Assembly (NCBI GenBank): GCA_001312405.1
Contig: BBDR01000002.1
Location: 1-64,000 of the forward strand
Length of the DNA: 64,000 nt
Reading direction: 5' to 3'
From: Clostridium sp. NkU-1
GTDB lineage: Bacteria > Bacillota_A > Clostridia > Lachnospirales > Lachnospiraceae
Below the pieces are notes generated by a model. That model saw only the letters and a program-made list of their open reading frames with translations. It was not told the DNA's origin and did not search any database. A program made the translations under genes and the position numbers. Position 1 is the stretch's first letter; every line of letters starts with the position of its first letter. Below, piece by piece: positions 52,761-61,268 of this stretch.

Positions 52761-53336
52761 ATGAAACTGGCACTTATCCTTCTGGCAGCGGGGGACAGCC
52801 GCAGATTTAACGGCAATAAGCTGCTTCATGAATTCAAAGGAAAACCCATGTACCAATATATTTTAGGGGAAGTAGAAGTGCTTCCGGACGGCATCTTTGA
52901 TAAGAAGATGGTTGTTACCCAGTACCAGGAGATTATGGACACCATGGAACATTATGGTTATGAGGTAGTGGTAAACAGGGAAAGCAGTCTTGGTATCTCC
53001 CATTCCATCCATCTTGCGCTGAAAGAGCTTGAAAATGAAGAAACAGATTATTGTTTTGCGGTCTGTGACCAGCCATATTTAAAAGCGGCTACCATAAGAG
53101 ATCTGGTGGAAGGCTGGAGGGACAGCGGAAAAGGGATCGGCTGTCTGTGCAACATGGGCGCTTTGGGAAATCCCGCCATCTTCTCCAGGAATTACCTTAA
53201 GGAGCTTCTGGAATTAAAAGGAGATGTGGGCGGAAAACGGGTCATACGGAGGCATATTGAAGATCTATACCTTCACGAGGTAGTGGATGGCCTGGAATTG
53301 GTGGATATTGATGTGCGTAATAATTCTGAATCCTGA
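52761..53336 (+). CDS. mocA: Molybdenum cofactor nucleotidyltransferase, MocA/YgfJ type
   Basis: Attaches CMP (or another nucleotide) to the cofactor for xanthine-dehydrogenase-type enzymes. The 191-residue protein is intact. The nucleotidyltransferase motif LILLAAGDSRRFNGNKLL is at residues 5-22, and CDQPYL is the metal-binding Asp region. GGGGAGG precedes the start. It is last in the row that begins with hydA or yqeC, followed by an inverted copy of the family A repeat with a T-rich hairpin that may end the transcript. Confidence 0.9.
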   Translation: MKLALILLAAGDSRRFNGNKLLHEFKGKPMYQYILGEVEVLPDGIFDKKMVVTQYQEIMDTMEHYGYEVVVNRESSLGISHSIHLALKELENEETDYCFAVCDQPYLKAATIRDLVEGWRDSGKGIGCLCNMGALGNPAIFSRNYLKELLELKGDVGGKRVIRRHIEDLYLHEVVDGLELVDIDVRNNSES

Positions 53337-53361
53337 TCTTCAGTTGAAGAGCACTTTCAAC

Positions 53362-53430
53362 AATCGGATGGACGGGGCAAAAAAACGCCCCTTTTATCAG
53401 ATTCTGCTTTGCAGCTTCTGATAAGTTATA
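53362..53430. repeat. Hairpin repeat family A, inverted fourth copy
   Basis: Read on the minus strand it is TATAACTTATCAGAAGC.. then ..CTGATAAAAGGGGC, GTTTTTTTGCCCCG and CCATCCGATT. It matches unit 2 (25286-25380) nearly base for base outside the hairpin loop. It lies 25 bases after mocA, 28 kb from the other copies. Confidence 0.7.
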
Positions 53431-53480
53431 GAATAAGAACATATATAATAAACAGATATTAAAAATATGGAGGTATTAAT

Positions 53481-53984
53481 ATGTTAAGACCTGTTGATCC
53501 GAAACAAGTGGCCATGGATCCGGTCACAATGATAGGAAAGGAATGGATGCTGATTTCCGCCGGAAGCGAGGAAAAGTATAATATGATGACAGCCAGCTGG
53601 GGAAGCCTGGGAATCATGTGGAATAAGAGTGTTTCCACCATTGTGCTCCGTCCCCAGAGATATACCTTGGAATTTATTGATAAAAGCGAGTATTACGCTC
53701 TTAACTTTTTCGGTGATAATTGCAGATCCGCTTTAAACTACTGTGGCGCCCATTCCGGACGTGACGTGGATAAGGAGAAAGAGTCCGGGCTTACGCCTGT
53801 TTTTGATGCAGAAGCACCTTATTTTTCCGAGGCAAGGCTGGTGCTCATCTGCCGTAAGCTTTATAAACAGAGGATTGATCCCAATGGCTTTTTTGATCAA
53901 ACCCTTGACAAACAAAATTATCCGGCAAAGGACTATCATGATTATATTATAGGAGAAATCGTCAAAGTATTAAAGGCAGACTAA
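53481..53984 (+). CDS. Flavin reductase-like domain protein
   Basis: FMN-binding split-barrel protein of the flavin reductase family (167 residues, intact). Typical features are YNMMTASWGSLGIMWNKS near residues 33-50, then VLRPQRYTLEFI and FGDNCRSALNYCG. Such proteins reduce or bind flavin and often serve unknown anaerobic redox chains. GGAGG precedes the start. It is probably transcribed alone and ends at a terminator near 54021-54053. Confidence 0.85.
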   Translation: MLRPVDPKQVAMDPVTMIGKEWMLISAGSEEKYNMMTASWGSLGIMWNKSVSTIVLRPQRYTLEFIDKSEYYALNFFGDNCRSALNYCGAHSGRDVDKEKESGLTPVFDAEAPYFSEARLVLICRKLYKQRIDPNGFFDQTLDKQNYPAKDYHDYIIGEIVKVLKAD

Positions 53985-54020
53985 TGGAAAGCCGCTTAAA
54001 AAAATACTGTTAAAAACCAT

Positions 54021-54053
54021 AAGAAGGAGGGTACACGCCTGCCCTTCTTTTTT
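54021..54053 (+). terminator. Terminator after the flavin reductase gene
   Basis: AAGAAGGAGGG and CCTGCCCTTCTT form the stem; TTTTTTT follows. Confidence 0.8.
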
Positions 54054-54147
54054 TGTGGTATTACGGATCATTATTGGAAGGAAAAATTGGTAAAATGTTT
54101 CTTATGGAATCAAAATAGTGTATAATACCGTTTAAAGGGGGAGTAGC

Positions 54148-55954
54148 ATGATTAAATGGTTGAAGGCGAAAAAGAATGATATGAAGCAAAAGAGAGATCC
54201 TTTAAAACAGGAAGGAATTAAAATCTGCATTATGTATTTTCTTTTTGGTTTTGTCTGGGTTTATTTCTCTGACAGAATCGTGAACCGGATCGTTTATAAT
54301 CCTTCTGCAAGGATGGTGATCCATACCTATAAGGGAATTATGTATGTTTTGTTTACTGCTTTGGTCCTTTATTATTTAATTTCCAATCTTTTACGAAAGG
54401 TGGAGCTGGCAGAGAAGAGATTGGGCAAAAGCTATGACGATCTGCCGCCGCCAATGAAGAGCTTAAGGAATACGTGGAGCAGCTCACTGCATCAGAAAAA
54501 GAGCTGAGGATACAGTATGAAAAAATCATGGAGTATGATCAAAGGTTAAGAATAAGTGAAGAGAAATATAAGGCCATTATCAGCCAGATGCAATTAGGCA
54601 TGGCATTGTATGAGGGGGCCTCCGGCGATGATATTTTTAAGTATAGGCTGATGGATTCCAATTACAGCCATGAAACCTTGACCGGATTAAAAAAAGGGGA
54701 TATTTTAGGAAAAAGATTTTTTTGAAATACATAAAAACATGGAACCGAAAAACCTGGACAGGCTGATCCGTACCATAAACACAGGAGAATCGACCAGCTA
54801 CCAGCGGTTTCAGGAAAATACTAATTACTACTATGAGGTCCTGGCGTCCCGCCCAAAGGAAAACCAGCTGGTCATTATTTTAAATGACATTACCAAAAGC
54901 AAACAGGCGGAGGAGCGGCTGCATTATTTAAGCTATCATGACCAGTTGACGGGATTGTACAACAGAAGGTTTTTTTGAAGAACAGTTAAAACGGCTGAAT
55001 TCCCAAAGCTATTATCCGTTAATGATTACCATGGCCGATATCAATGGATTAAAGCTCATGAATGATTCCTTTGGACATAAGGTGGGAGATAAATACATTC
55101 AAAAGGTGGCTGATGTATTAAGAGAGGGTTTCAGGGAAAAGGATATCATATGCCGTTTGGGAGGCGATGAATTCATCATAATTTCTCCCAATACCGATAT
55201 TAAGGAAATAAAGGAGATAATCGGCAGGGTCAATAAACGGACAAAGCATGAAGCCGTAAATAAGATTACCCTTTCCGTATCCTTTGGATACAACGCGAAA
55301 TATAGGGATGAGGAATCCATATTAGAAGTCCTTAAAAAAGCCGAGGATTATATGTATAAGAAAAAGCTGCTGGAAAGCGCGGGGATAAGAGGGAAGACCA
55401 TCTATACGATTATGGCTGCCCTTCATGAGAAGAACCCCAGGGAGGAACAGCATTCCCTCCGCGTGTCGGAGCTGTGCGAAAAGATGGGGACAGCCCTTGG
55501 CCTGCAGGAAGATGAAATAAAAGAGCTAAGGACCGTTGGAATGCTTCATGATATCGGTAAGGTGGCAATTGAAGAGGGGATACTTAATAAAAACGGAAAA
55601 CTGGTGGAAAAGGAATGGGAAGAAATTAAAAAGCACCCGGAGATCGGCTACCGCATTTTAAGCACGGTCAATGAGCTGTCAGAGATGGCGGATTACGTTC
55701 TGGCCCATCATGAACGGTGGGATGGAAATGGTTATCCCAAGGGACTTAAGGAAAATGAAATACCGGTCCAGTCAAGGATCATTGCGATTGCAGATGCATA
55801 CGACGCCATGATCAGTGAAAGAAGCTACCGTCATGCATTGCCCAGGGAATATGCGATCAGTGAGCTGGTTAAGGGCGCTGGTACCCAGTTTTGCAGGGAG
55901 TACGTCTATATATTTATAGATAAGGTTGTTTATGACATGGGAGTCAGCGTTTAG
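54148..55954 (+). CDS. Membrane PAS-GGDEF-HD-GYP signalling protein (frame broken three times)
   Basis: Cyclic di-nucleotide signalling enzyme with both synthesis and breakdown domains. Two membrane helices (about residues 24-45 and 65-85) are followed by a coiled coil, a PAS domain, GGDEF (FIYCRLGGDEF-like, here CRLGGDEFIII, so active-site residues are intact), and HD-GYP (HDIGK, HHERWDGNGYPKG). Breaks are near 54447 and one extra T in each of 54717-54723 and 54970-54976. Joined length is about 600 residues. GGGGGAG precedes the start. It stands alone; the ligand sensed is unknown. Confidence 0.88.
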
Positions 55955-55979
55955 TATAAAAAAAGGATATTAGGAAGGT

Positions 55980-56008
55980 CCGTCCCGCAAAGAGACGGGC
56001 TTTTTTTA
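55980..56008 (+). terminator. Terminator after the GGDEF/HD-GYP gene
   Basis: GTCCCG and CGGGC form a short GC stem followed by TTTTTTT. The rest of 55955-56154 shows no gene. Confidence 0.7.
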
Positions 56009-56154
56009 TGTTCAGACCTACGGCTTTAAAGCTGTATCAGGACTGCCTCAGAGTGAGACGGGTATAAAATTTAAAACATGCTTTTCTGACTATGATAGGT
56101 GACATTTGGAAACCCTATGTTTAGAATCATCCAATGCTTAAAAAGAAGGGAGAT

Positions 56155-57153
56155 ATGGAATCCATTGTGGAAATGAAAAACCTTAATAGAATCACAAAGA
56201 CCAGAATGTCCAGCTTAGGAAATGATTTAAGAGATCTTTGCATGAGCTGTTCTACCGTCAAAAAAGGATGAAGTTTTTGAGCTGGTATTTCAAGCATCAG
56301 AATGCAGACACAGTCTTAGCCTTTATTCCCGGCCATAGTGTGGATGAAAGCGGAGTGAAGCGTCCGTTTCTGCAAATCATATGGAACGAAAACTCTTATT
56401 CTCTGGACTTTGATGAAGAGGATTACCTGGTTGACAGAAAGAGAAGAAGAATCATACTTGGAAATAATATTTTTTTCTTTATACGGAGTTAAGGTGGATA
56501 TTCAGTCAAAGGACATCTCTGTTCAGGGAACAATCCGTTACGGCACTTTAAGTCCCATCGATTATGCCATCATGGGTCTATTTCAATTTGTCCCTTTTAT
56601 GGAATGCAGGCACGAAATCATCAGCATGGCTCATGATCTTAAAGGATTTCTTAATGTTAATGGAAAAGTCCTGGATTTTCATGGGGAAAAGGGATATATC
56701 GAGGGAGACAGGGGCAGATCCTTTCCCAGGGATTACTTATGGCTTCAATGCAACCGGTTTCCGGAAGAAGCATCGGTCATGGTTTCCATTGCCCATATTC
56801 CTTTTATCGGACATAGCTTTCAGGGCTGCATCTGTGTCATCCAGTATAAAGGGCAGGAATACCGTTTGGCCACTTATCTGGGAGTAAAGGTGGTTTGCAA
56901 AAGAGAAACTGCAGTGATATTAAAGCAGGGCCAATACACTTTTAAAATATTTTTAACAAACCGGAACAGAATGAATAATGCGGGTTTTTCCCACAGGCTC
57001 TTGGCTCCGGACCAGGGAAAAATGGTTCGCTTCATAAAAGAGGAGCATTTATTGCTGGCAAGGTTTTTACTGTATAAAGAGAAGGAACAGATATTTGATC
57101 TGACAAGTGACCATGTAAGCTTTGAGTATGCGCCGGGACCGGAAAACGGCTGA
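56155..57153 (+). CDS. Tocopherol-cyclase-like protein (frame broken twice)
   Basis: Resembles the tocopherol cyclase family (lipocalin-like beta barrel) found in plants and some bacteria; function in clostridia is unknown. The diagnostic segment is HGEKGYIEGDRGRSFPRDYL, followed by WLQCNRF and a lipid-like barrel of strands. Breaks are a probable lost T near 56238 (would join MESIVEMKNLNRIT.. through RDL to HELFYRQKRMKFLSWYFKHQ) and one extra T in 56470-56476. Joined length is about 333 residues. AAGGGAG precedes the ATG at 56155. If the first break is not real, translation could start at a TTG at 56238. No isoprenoid quinone gene is adjacent. Confidence 0.75.
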
Positions 57154-57306
57154 TTGCTGCAGATTTTTGCAGAGAATCCAGTTTCTGACCGCATGTGATA
57201 GATATTCCCTATAAGTACGGCTTATTTATAGATTTTATGAATTGGACGTAAGCCTTAAATCTTAATAGAATATAATTATCAATAAACATGCAGGAGGATG
57301 CAAAAG

Positions 57307-57807
57307 ATGAATGTGAAACAGGCAGTTAGTGTTAAGAAGATCGGAGATGATGCGGAAGCTCTGTTTCGGGGAGGCTTTTTTTGTTCGGAGGCAGTTGTAA
57401 GCTCCATGAGGTCCAATTTTGAACTGGATATACCAGAAGAAGTCATAGCCATGGCTTCCGGCTTTCCGGTAGGTATCGGACGTTCCAAATGTCTGTGCGG
57501 AGCGGTATCCGGCGGGGTTATGGCCCTTGGCCTGTTCTTTGGACGGACCAAACAGGGAGACCCAAAGGTGGAAAAGAATCTGGAATTGTCAAAGGAGCTT
57601 CACGACTGGTTCAAGGAGAACAACGGGAAGAATGCATTATGCTGCAGGATCCTCACCAAAGAGTTTGATATGGGAAAAGGAGAGCACAAGGAACAGTGCA
57701 TTCGTTTCACAGGACTGGTAGCCAGAAAAGTGGCTGAGATCGTGGTGCGGGAATACGGTCTTACCAATACCGATGAGCTGGAATCTGCGGAGGGAAAAAA
57801 TGATTAA
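57307..57807 (+). CDS. C-GCAxxG-C-C family cysteine-rich protein
   Basis: A 167-residue intact protein named for its cysteine pattern. Visible cysteines are GFFCSEAVV, SKCLCGAVSGG (the C-GCAxxG part), NALCCRIL and EQCIRF. They probably bind a metal or iron-sulphur cluster; function is unknown. The start at 57307 has GGAGG 10 bases upstream; an ATG at 57298 is an alternative. The last codons overlap the start of the TDT transporter gene (ATG within ..AAAAATGATTAA), so the pair is translationally coupled and probably works together. Confidence 0.85.
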   Translation: MNVKQAVSVKKIGDDAEALFRGGFFCSEAVVSSMRSNFELDIPEEVIAMASGFPVGIGRSKCLCGAVSGGVMALGLFFGRTKQGDPKVEKNLELSKELHDWFKENNGKNALCCRILTKEFDMGKGEHKEQCIRFTGLVARKVAEIVVREYGLTNTDELESAEGKND

Positions 57808-58705
57808 AAAAGTTCCCATTCCCATGGCAGGGCTTTCCCTTGGGTTTGCGGCTTTGGGCAATCTTCTTCAAAGCTATTCAGAAACCATCCGCCTTGTTTG
57901 CGGAGCCATATCCGCTGTATTGGCGATTTTGTTTTTATGTAAGTGTATTTTTCATTTTGATATGGCAAAAGAAGATATGAAAAATCCGGTGATGGCAAGC
58001 GTATCAGGGACCTTTTCCATGGCGGTGATTCTTCTGTCCGCCTATGCCAAGCCTTTTATTGGAGATGGTGCGGTCTATATCTGGTATTTGGGGATCGCTC
58101 TGCACGTTCTTCTCATGGTGTATTTTACCGCACGTTTTCTTTATAAGCTGAATATGAAAGCTGTCTTTGCCAGCTATTACATCGTGTATGTGGGAATTGT
58201 GACGGCCAGTGTGACGGCCCCTGCATTTGGACGCACAGCCCTGGGGCTTGGAATTTTCTGGTTCGGTCTGGTCTGCTGCCTGATTTTACTGGTTCTTGTT
58301 ACGGCCCGGTATGTGAAATACAGGGAAATTGCAGAGCCGGCAAGACCGCTGTTTTGCATCTATACGGCTCCGGTGAGCCTTTGCCTGGCTGGATACCTTC
58401 AGTCCGCGGAAACAAAATCCGTGTCAATGGTTATCCTGCTCATGGTATTAGCCGGGATATTGTATGTAACCGTGCTGGTTTACCTGCCAAGGTTCCTTGC
58501 TCTGCCTTTTTATCCAAGCTATGCGGCCTTCACATTTCCGGTAGTGATCAGTGCCATTGCAATGAAGATGTCAACAGGGTTCCTGGCAAAAGTGGGATAT
58601 GCCGTAGGAATTTTACCGGTCATAGTGCTTGCTGAAACCGTTATTGCAGTATGCCTGGTGGTTTACGTATTTATCCGCTATATGAAATTTTTCTTTAGCA
58701 AATAG
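57800..58705 (+). CDS. TDT family (TehA/SLAC1-like) transporter
   Basis: Ten-helix membrane channel or transporter of the tellurite-resistance/dicarboxylate family, often an anion channel. The 301-residue protein is intact; IPMAGLSLGFAALGNLLQ near the N terminus (PMAGLSLG core) is the family's first helix. The start overlaps the upstream cysteine-rich gene by 8 bases. A terminator follows. A sulphite, nitrite or other anion substrate is possible; the coupling to a cysteine-rich partner hints at a sulphur- or selenium-type oxyanion but this is speculation. Confidence 0.8.
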   Translation: MIKKVPIPMAGLSLGFAALGNLLQSYSETIRLVCGAISAVLAILFLCKCIFHFDMAKEDMKNPVMASVSGTFSMAVILLSAYAKPFIGDGAVYIWYLGIALHVLLMVYFTARFLYKLNMKAVFASYYIVYVGIVTASVTAPAFGRTALGLGIFWFGLVCCLILLVLVTARYVKYREIAEPARPLFCIYTAPVSLCLAGYLQSAETKSVSMVILLMVLAGILYVTVLVYLPRFLALPFYPSYAAFTFPVVISAIAMKMSTGFLAKVGYAVGILPVIVLAETVIAVCLVVYVFIRYMKFFFSK

Positions 58706-58721
58706 GCAGTACTTATACTAA

Positions 58722-58795
58722 GAGGGTGCTGTAAAATCAATGTCATTAGATAGAACCTGATGGCATTGATTTTGCGGTGCCCCTTGTTTTTTATT
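58722..58795 (+). terminator. Terminator after the TDT gene
   Basis: A long stem: AGGG-TGC-TGTAAAATCAATG pairs with CATTGATTTTGCGGTGCCCCT, then TTTTTT. It overlaps the apparent upstream edge of an ABC permease relic. Confidence 0.8.
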
Positions 58796-58797
58796 TA

Positions 58798-58959
58798 CAG
58801 GGTGAAAGGGCGGCACTGGTTGTTTCCACCTTACCGGTTGTAATTATGTATTTCTTGTCTTATAATCAAATCATGAAAGTCATGACCGCAGAAGCGGTGA
58901 AAAACGGAGCTTGTGAATCTTTTGACAGGCAATACCGTAAAGTCCTGCGGACAGGCTAA
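58798..58959 (+). pseudogene. C-terminal relic of a carbohydrate ABC transporter permease
   Basis: In one frame the bases encode QGERAALVVSTLPVVIMYFL and then SYNQIMKVMTAEAVKNGA, which resembles the last membrane helix and the MTAGAVKG tail of MalG-type sugar permeases. The rest of the gene is absent: a terminator lies directly upstream. No start or ribosome site serves it. It appears to be the decayed end of a sugar uptake operon whose remaining neighbour would be the ROK kinase. Confidence 0.55.
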
Positions 58960-59013
58960 GCTTCTGATACAGGGGAATAGGACTTATATCTATAAATGTA
59001 AGGAGGAATCAGA

Positions 59014-59918
59014 GTGAAATTGGTGTTTGATGTAGGCGGAACGTCAGTGAAATTCGGCGTTGCAGATGAGGAGGGTAATTTTTCTTTCACGGATTCGGTA
59101 CCTACACCGAAAAAAGATGTGGGAGAATTTCTGCAGGTGACAGGAAGTATTTTTGAAAAGGCCGTCAGGGAACACAATATTGACGGCGTGGCATTCAGCT
59201 TTCCAGGAGAGGTGCACAGCAGGGAAGGGGTAATAAAAGGCATCAGTGCCGTAGAGTATCTTCATGAGATCCCTTTAAAGTCCATATTGGAGGAGCGGTT
59301 TGGCGGACTTCCCGTTACCATGGCCAATGATGCCAACTGCGCTGCCATGGGGGAGCTTTGGAAAGGGGTAGCAAAGGAATGTCAAAGTGTAGTGTTTGTG
59401 ATCTGCGGTACCGGTATCGGGGGAGCAGTGATCGAACGCGGGAAGCTTGATATGGGAGTGACCATGAACCGGGGAGAATTCGGGAATTTTCCCATGGGAG
59501 GCTTTAAGGACGGCGTTCTCCTTTCCTGGAGCAATTATACCCTGGAAAGGCAAGCACAAAAATACAATGATAGAAAACAGCCGTCAGAGCGCCCCATTGA
59601 TGGGATAAGGCTGGACCAGCTTTCCCGGGAAGGGATATTCTGGCAGAAGAACTGATGGAGGAATTCTACTACTGGATGGCCATGGGCTGCATAACCCTGG
59701 AATTTGCCTTTGACCCGGAACTCATTGCAATTGGCGGTGGGATCAGCAGTAATCCCGGAATCATTGACCGGATCCAGAAGACAGTGGTTTCCCTGCTAAA
59801 AGGACAGCGGCAGGGATATCTGATACCGAGGATCACGGCCTGTACAAACGGCAGCAGGGCGAATCTGTATGGAGCCTTATATTATCACCTGTACGGAGAA
59901 AAGATTGACATAGAGTAG
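59014..59918 (+). CDS. ROK family sugar kinase (frame broken)
   Basis: Phosphorylates a hexose or amino sugar with ATP. It starts at a GTG (59014) with AAGGAGG 8-9 bases before it. Motifs are FDVGGTSVKFG (ATP phosphate loop, residues 5-15), FSFPGEV, ANDANCAAMGE (catalytic Asp) and CGTGIGGAVI. A lost G near 59634 breaks the frame and is restored as SREGDILAEELMEEF; joined length is about 302 residues. The usual ROK zinc motif CxCGxxGCxE after GEFGNF is missing, so this is a zinc-free subtype. It lies beside an ABC permease relic. Substrate unknown. Confidence 0.85.
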
Positions 59919-59934
59919 GGAAATATGGAGGAAG

Positions 59935-60143
59935 ATTATGGAGAAAAGGCAATTCCGGTCAGCTCTTTGCTTATAATAGAGGAAGAAAGAGGGGAAGATA
60001 AGAACAGGACGGTTTTGGGGAGTAATGCGATGAATCTTATCTTTCTTTTAATGGCCTGGCTTCCAATCCTTATTGGAGCGTTGGGAATTGCTTTGATTTT
60101 TTTATTATTTCTATCAATGGATGAAAGGCTTTCGGTTAATTAA
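59935..60143 (+). CDS. Possible small membrane protein
   Basis: A 69-residue reading frame from an ATG at 59935, or 38 residues from an ATG at 60030 (GGGGAG upstream). The part after 60030 (MNLIFLLMAWLPILIGALGI and on) is one or two membrane helices. No homology recognised. It follows the ROK gene closely and could be real or chance. Confidence 0.3.
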
Positions 60144-60243
60144 ATACCGATTGGCAGGTGAAATTTGTCTTTTGGCGGTACTCGTGTACTTTTTGATATT
60201 CTTTATTTTCTGGTTTATGGGGCTGGGCCTGGCTTCTGGTTAA
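60121..60243 (+). CDS. Possible 40-residue membrane peptide
   Basis: ATG at 60121 opens MKGFRLIKYRLAGEICLLAV and continues as one hydrophobic helix to ..GLGLASG, stop TAA at 60241-60243. It overlaps the preceding small frame. Short hydrophobic pairs like this can be real, but no homolog or good ribosome site is visible. Confidence 0.25.
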   Translation: MKGFRLIKYRLAGEICLLAVLVYFLIFFIFWFMGLGLASG

Positions 60244-60263
60244 TAATTTCCTGCTCGTTGCTT

Positions 60264-60999
60264 TTATAGAACCTTATAGTCTTCCAGATAGAAACGGTAC
60301 TGGTCACCATTAATGTACTGTTTGCCTATATGAATCAGCTCATGGTTCTGGTCGTAAATCTGGCAGTAAAGGAAAAACAAAGGTTCTCCGTTGGATACCT
60401 GAAGAAGTTTGGCTACGTCCCCCCCGGCTCGTACAATATCCAGGTAAGAGTCAGTGGAATAGGTGACCTTAATCTGGTATTTATTTTCAAGAAGCTTGTA
60501 AAGAGGGCCGTCAAGAGATTCCTCCAACAAAAAAAGAAAACCGGTCATAAGGATACAGGTTGTTTTCACACATGATAGGAAACCCATCCGCCATATTCAC
60601 ACGCTGAATAGAGATTGCCGGACTGCCCGTAAGTACGCCCATGGCAGTGGCATCCTCCGAAGGCAGAGAGATAACCTCCCGCTTGGTAACCAGGCGCGAG
60701 GGCACCATGCCGTTGGCTTCACATGCCTGTCCAAAACTTAATAGATGTTCAATTTTTCGTTTTACCTTTGCATGCTTAACAAAGGTACCCTTCCCTTGTT
60801 TTTTTGATAAAAAGTCCTCCTGGCATAACTCCTCCACTGCACGCCGCACAGTAATACGGCTTACATTGAAAAGCTTGCTTAACTCTGTTTCAGTAGGAAT
60901 TTTCTGTCCATATGGAAAAGTGCCATCCTTGATGGCCGTCTTTAATTCTTCTTTTAGTTGCTGGTAAAGTGGAATTTCATTACCTACGTCTAATTTCAT
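60264..60999 (-). CDS. GntR family regulator with UTRA domain (frame broken)
   Basis: HutC/UTRA-type repressor. The winged helix is residues about 10-75 (YQQLKEELKTAIKDGTFPYG, ELSKLFNVSRITVRRAVEEL). The UTRA effector domain follows (about 95-240). One extra A in 60529-60535 breaks the frame; with six the join is YPYDRFSFLLEESLDGPLY. Joined length is about 244 residues. It is divergent from the amidohydrolase, and the 269-base gap between holds three palindromes that are good operator candidates. The effector is likely a substrate or product of the amidohydrolase/transporter pair. Confidence 0.88.
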
Positions 61000-61186
61000 A
61001 ATACATACTCCTTTAATTCATACTCGTTATTTTTATTATACTATAGTTGTGCTATAAGGGTCAAAGCCTTTATTAAAATGACTTTATTATCCTGTCTTTG
61101 GTAAGAATAATGATAGGATTTTTTTTGTTTGGTAAAAATCAATAAAAAAAATAGATTGTAAAATTGGATAAAACGTAGAAAAGATA

Positions 61187-61238
61187 ATATAACGTTATAT
61201 AACCATTGAATATAACGTTATATTATGTTATAACATAA
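61187..61238. promoter_or_regulatory. Operator array between gntR and the amidohydrolase gene
   Basis: Two identical 14-bp palindromes ATATAACGTTATAT lie at 61187-61200 and 61210-61223, centre to centre 23 bp. A third, TTATGTTATAACATAA, follows at 61223-61238. They overlap a candidate promoter (TTGGAT 61164-61169, TATAAC 61188-61193). They suit a GntR dimer (GntR sites are typically short AT-rich inverted repeats). Confidence 0.75.
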
Positions 61239-61268
61239 GTAACAAATAATGACAAGGAGGGATAAGAA

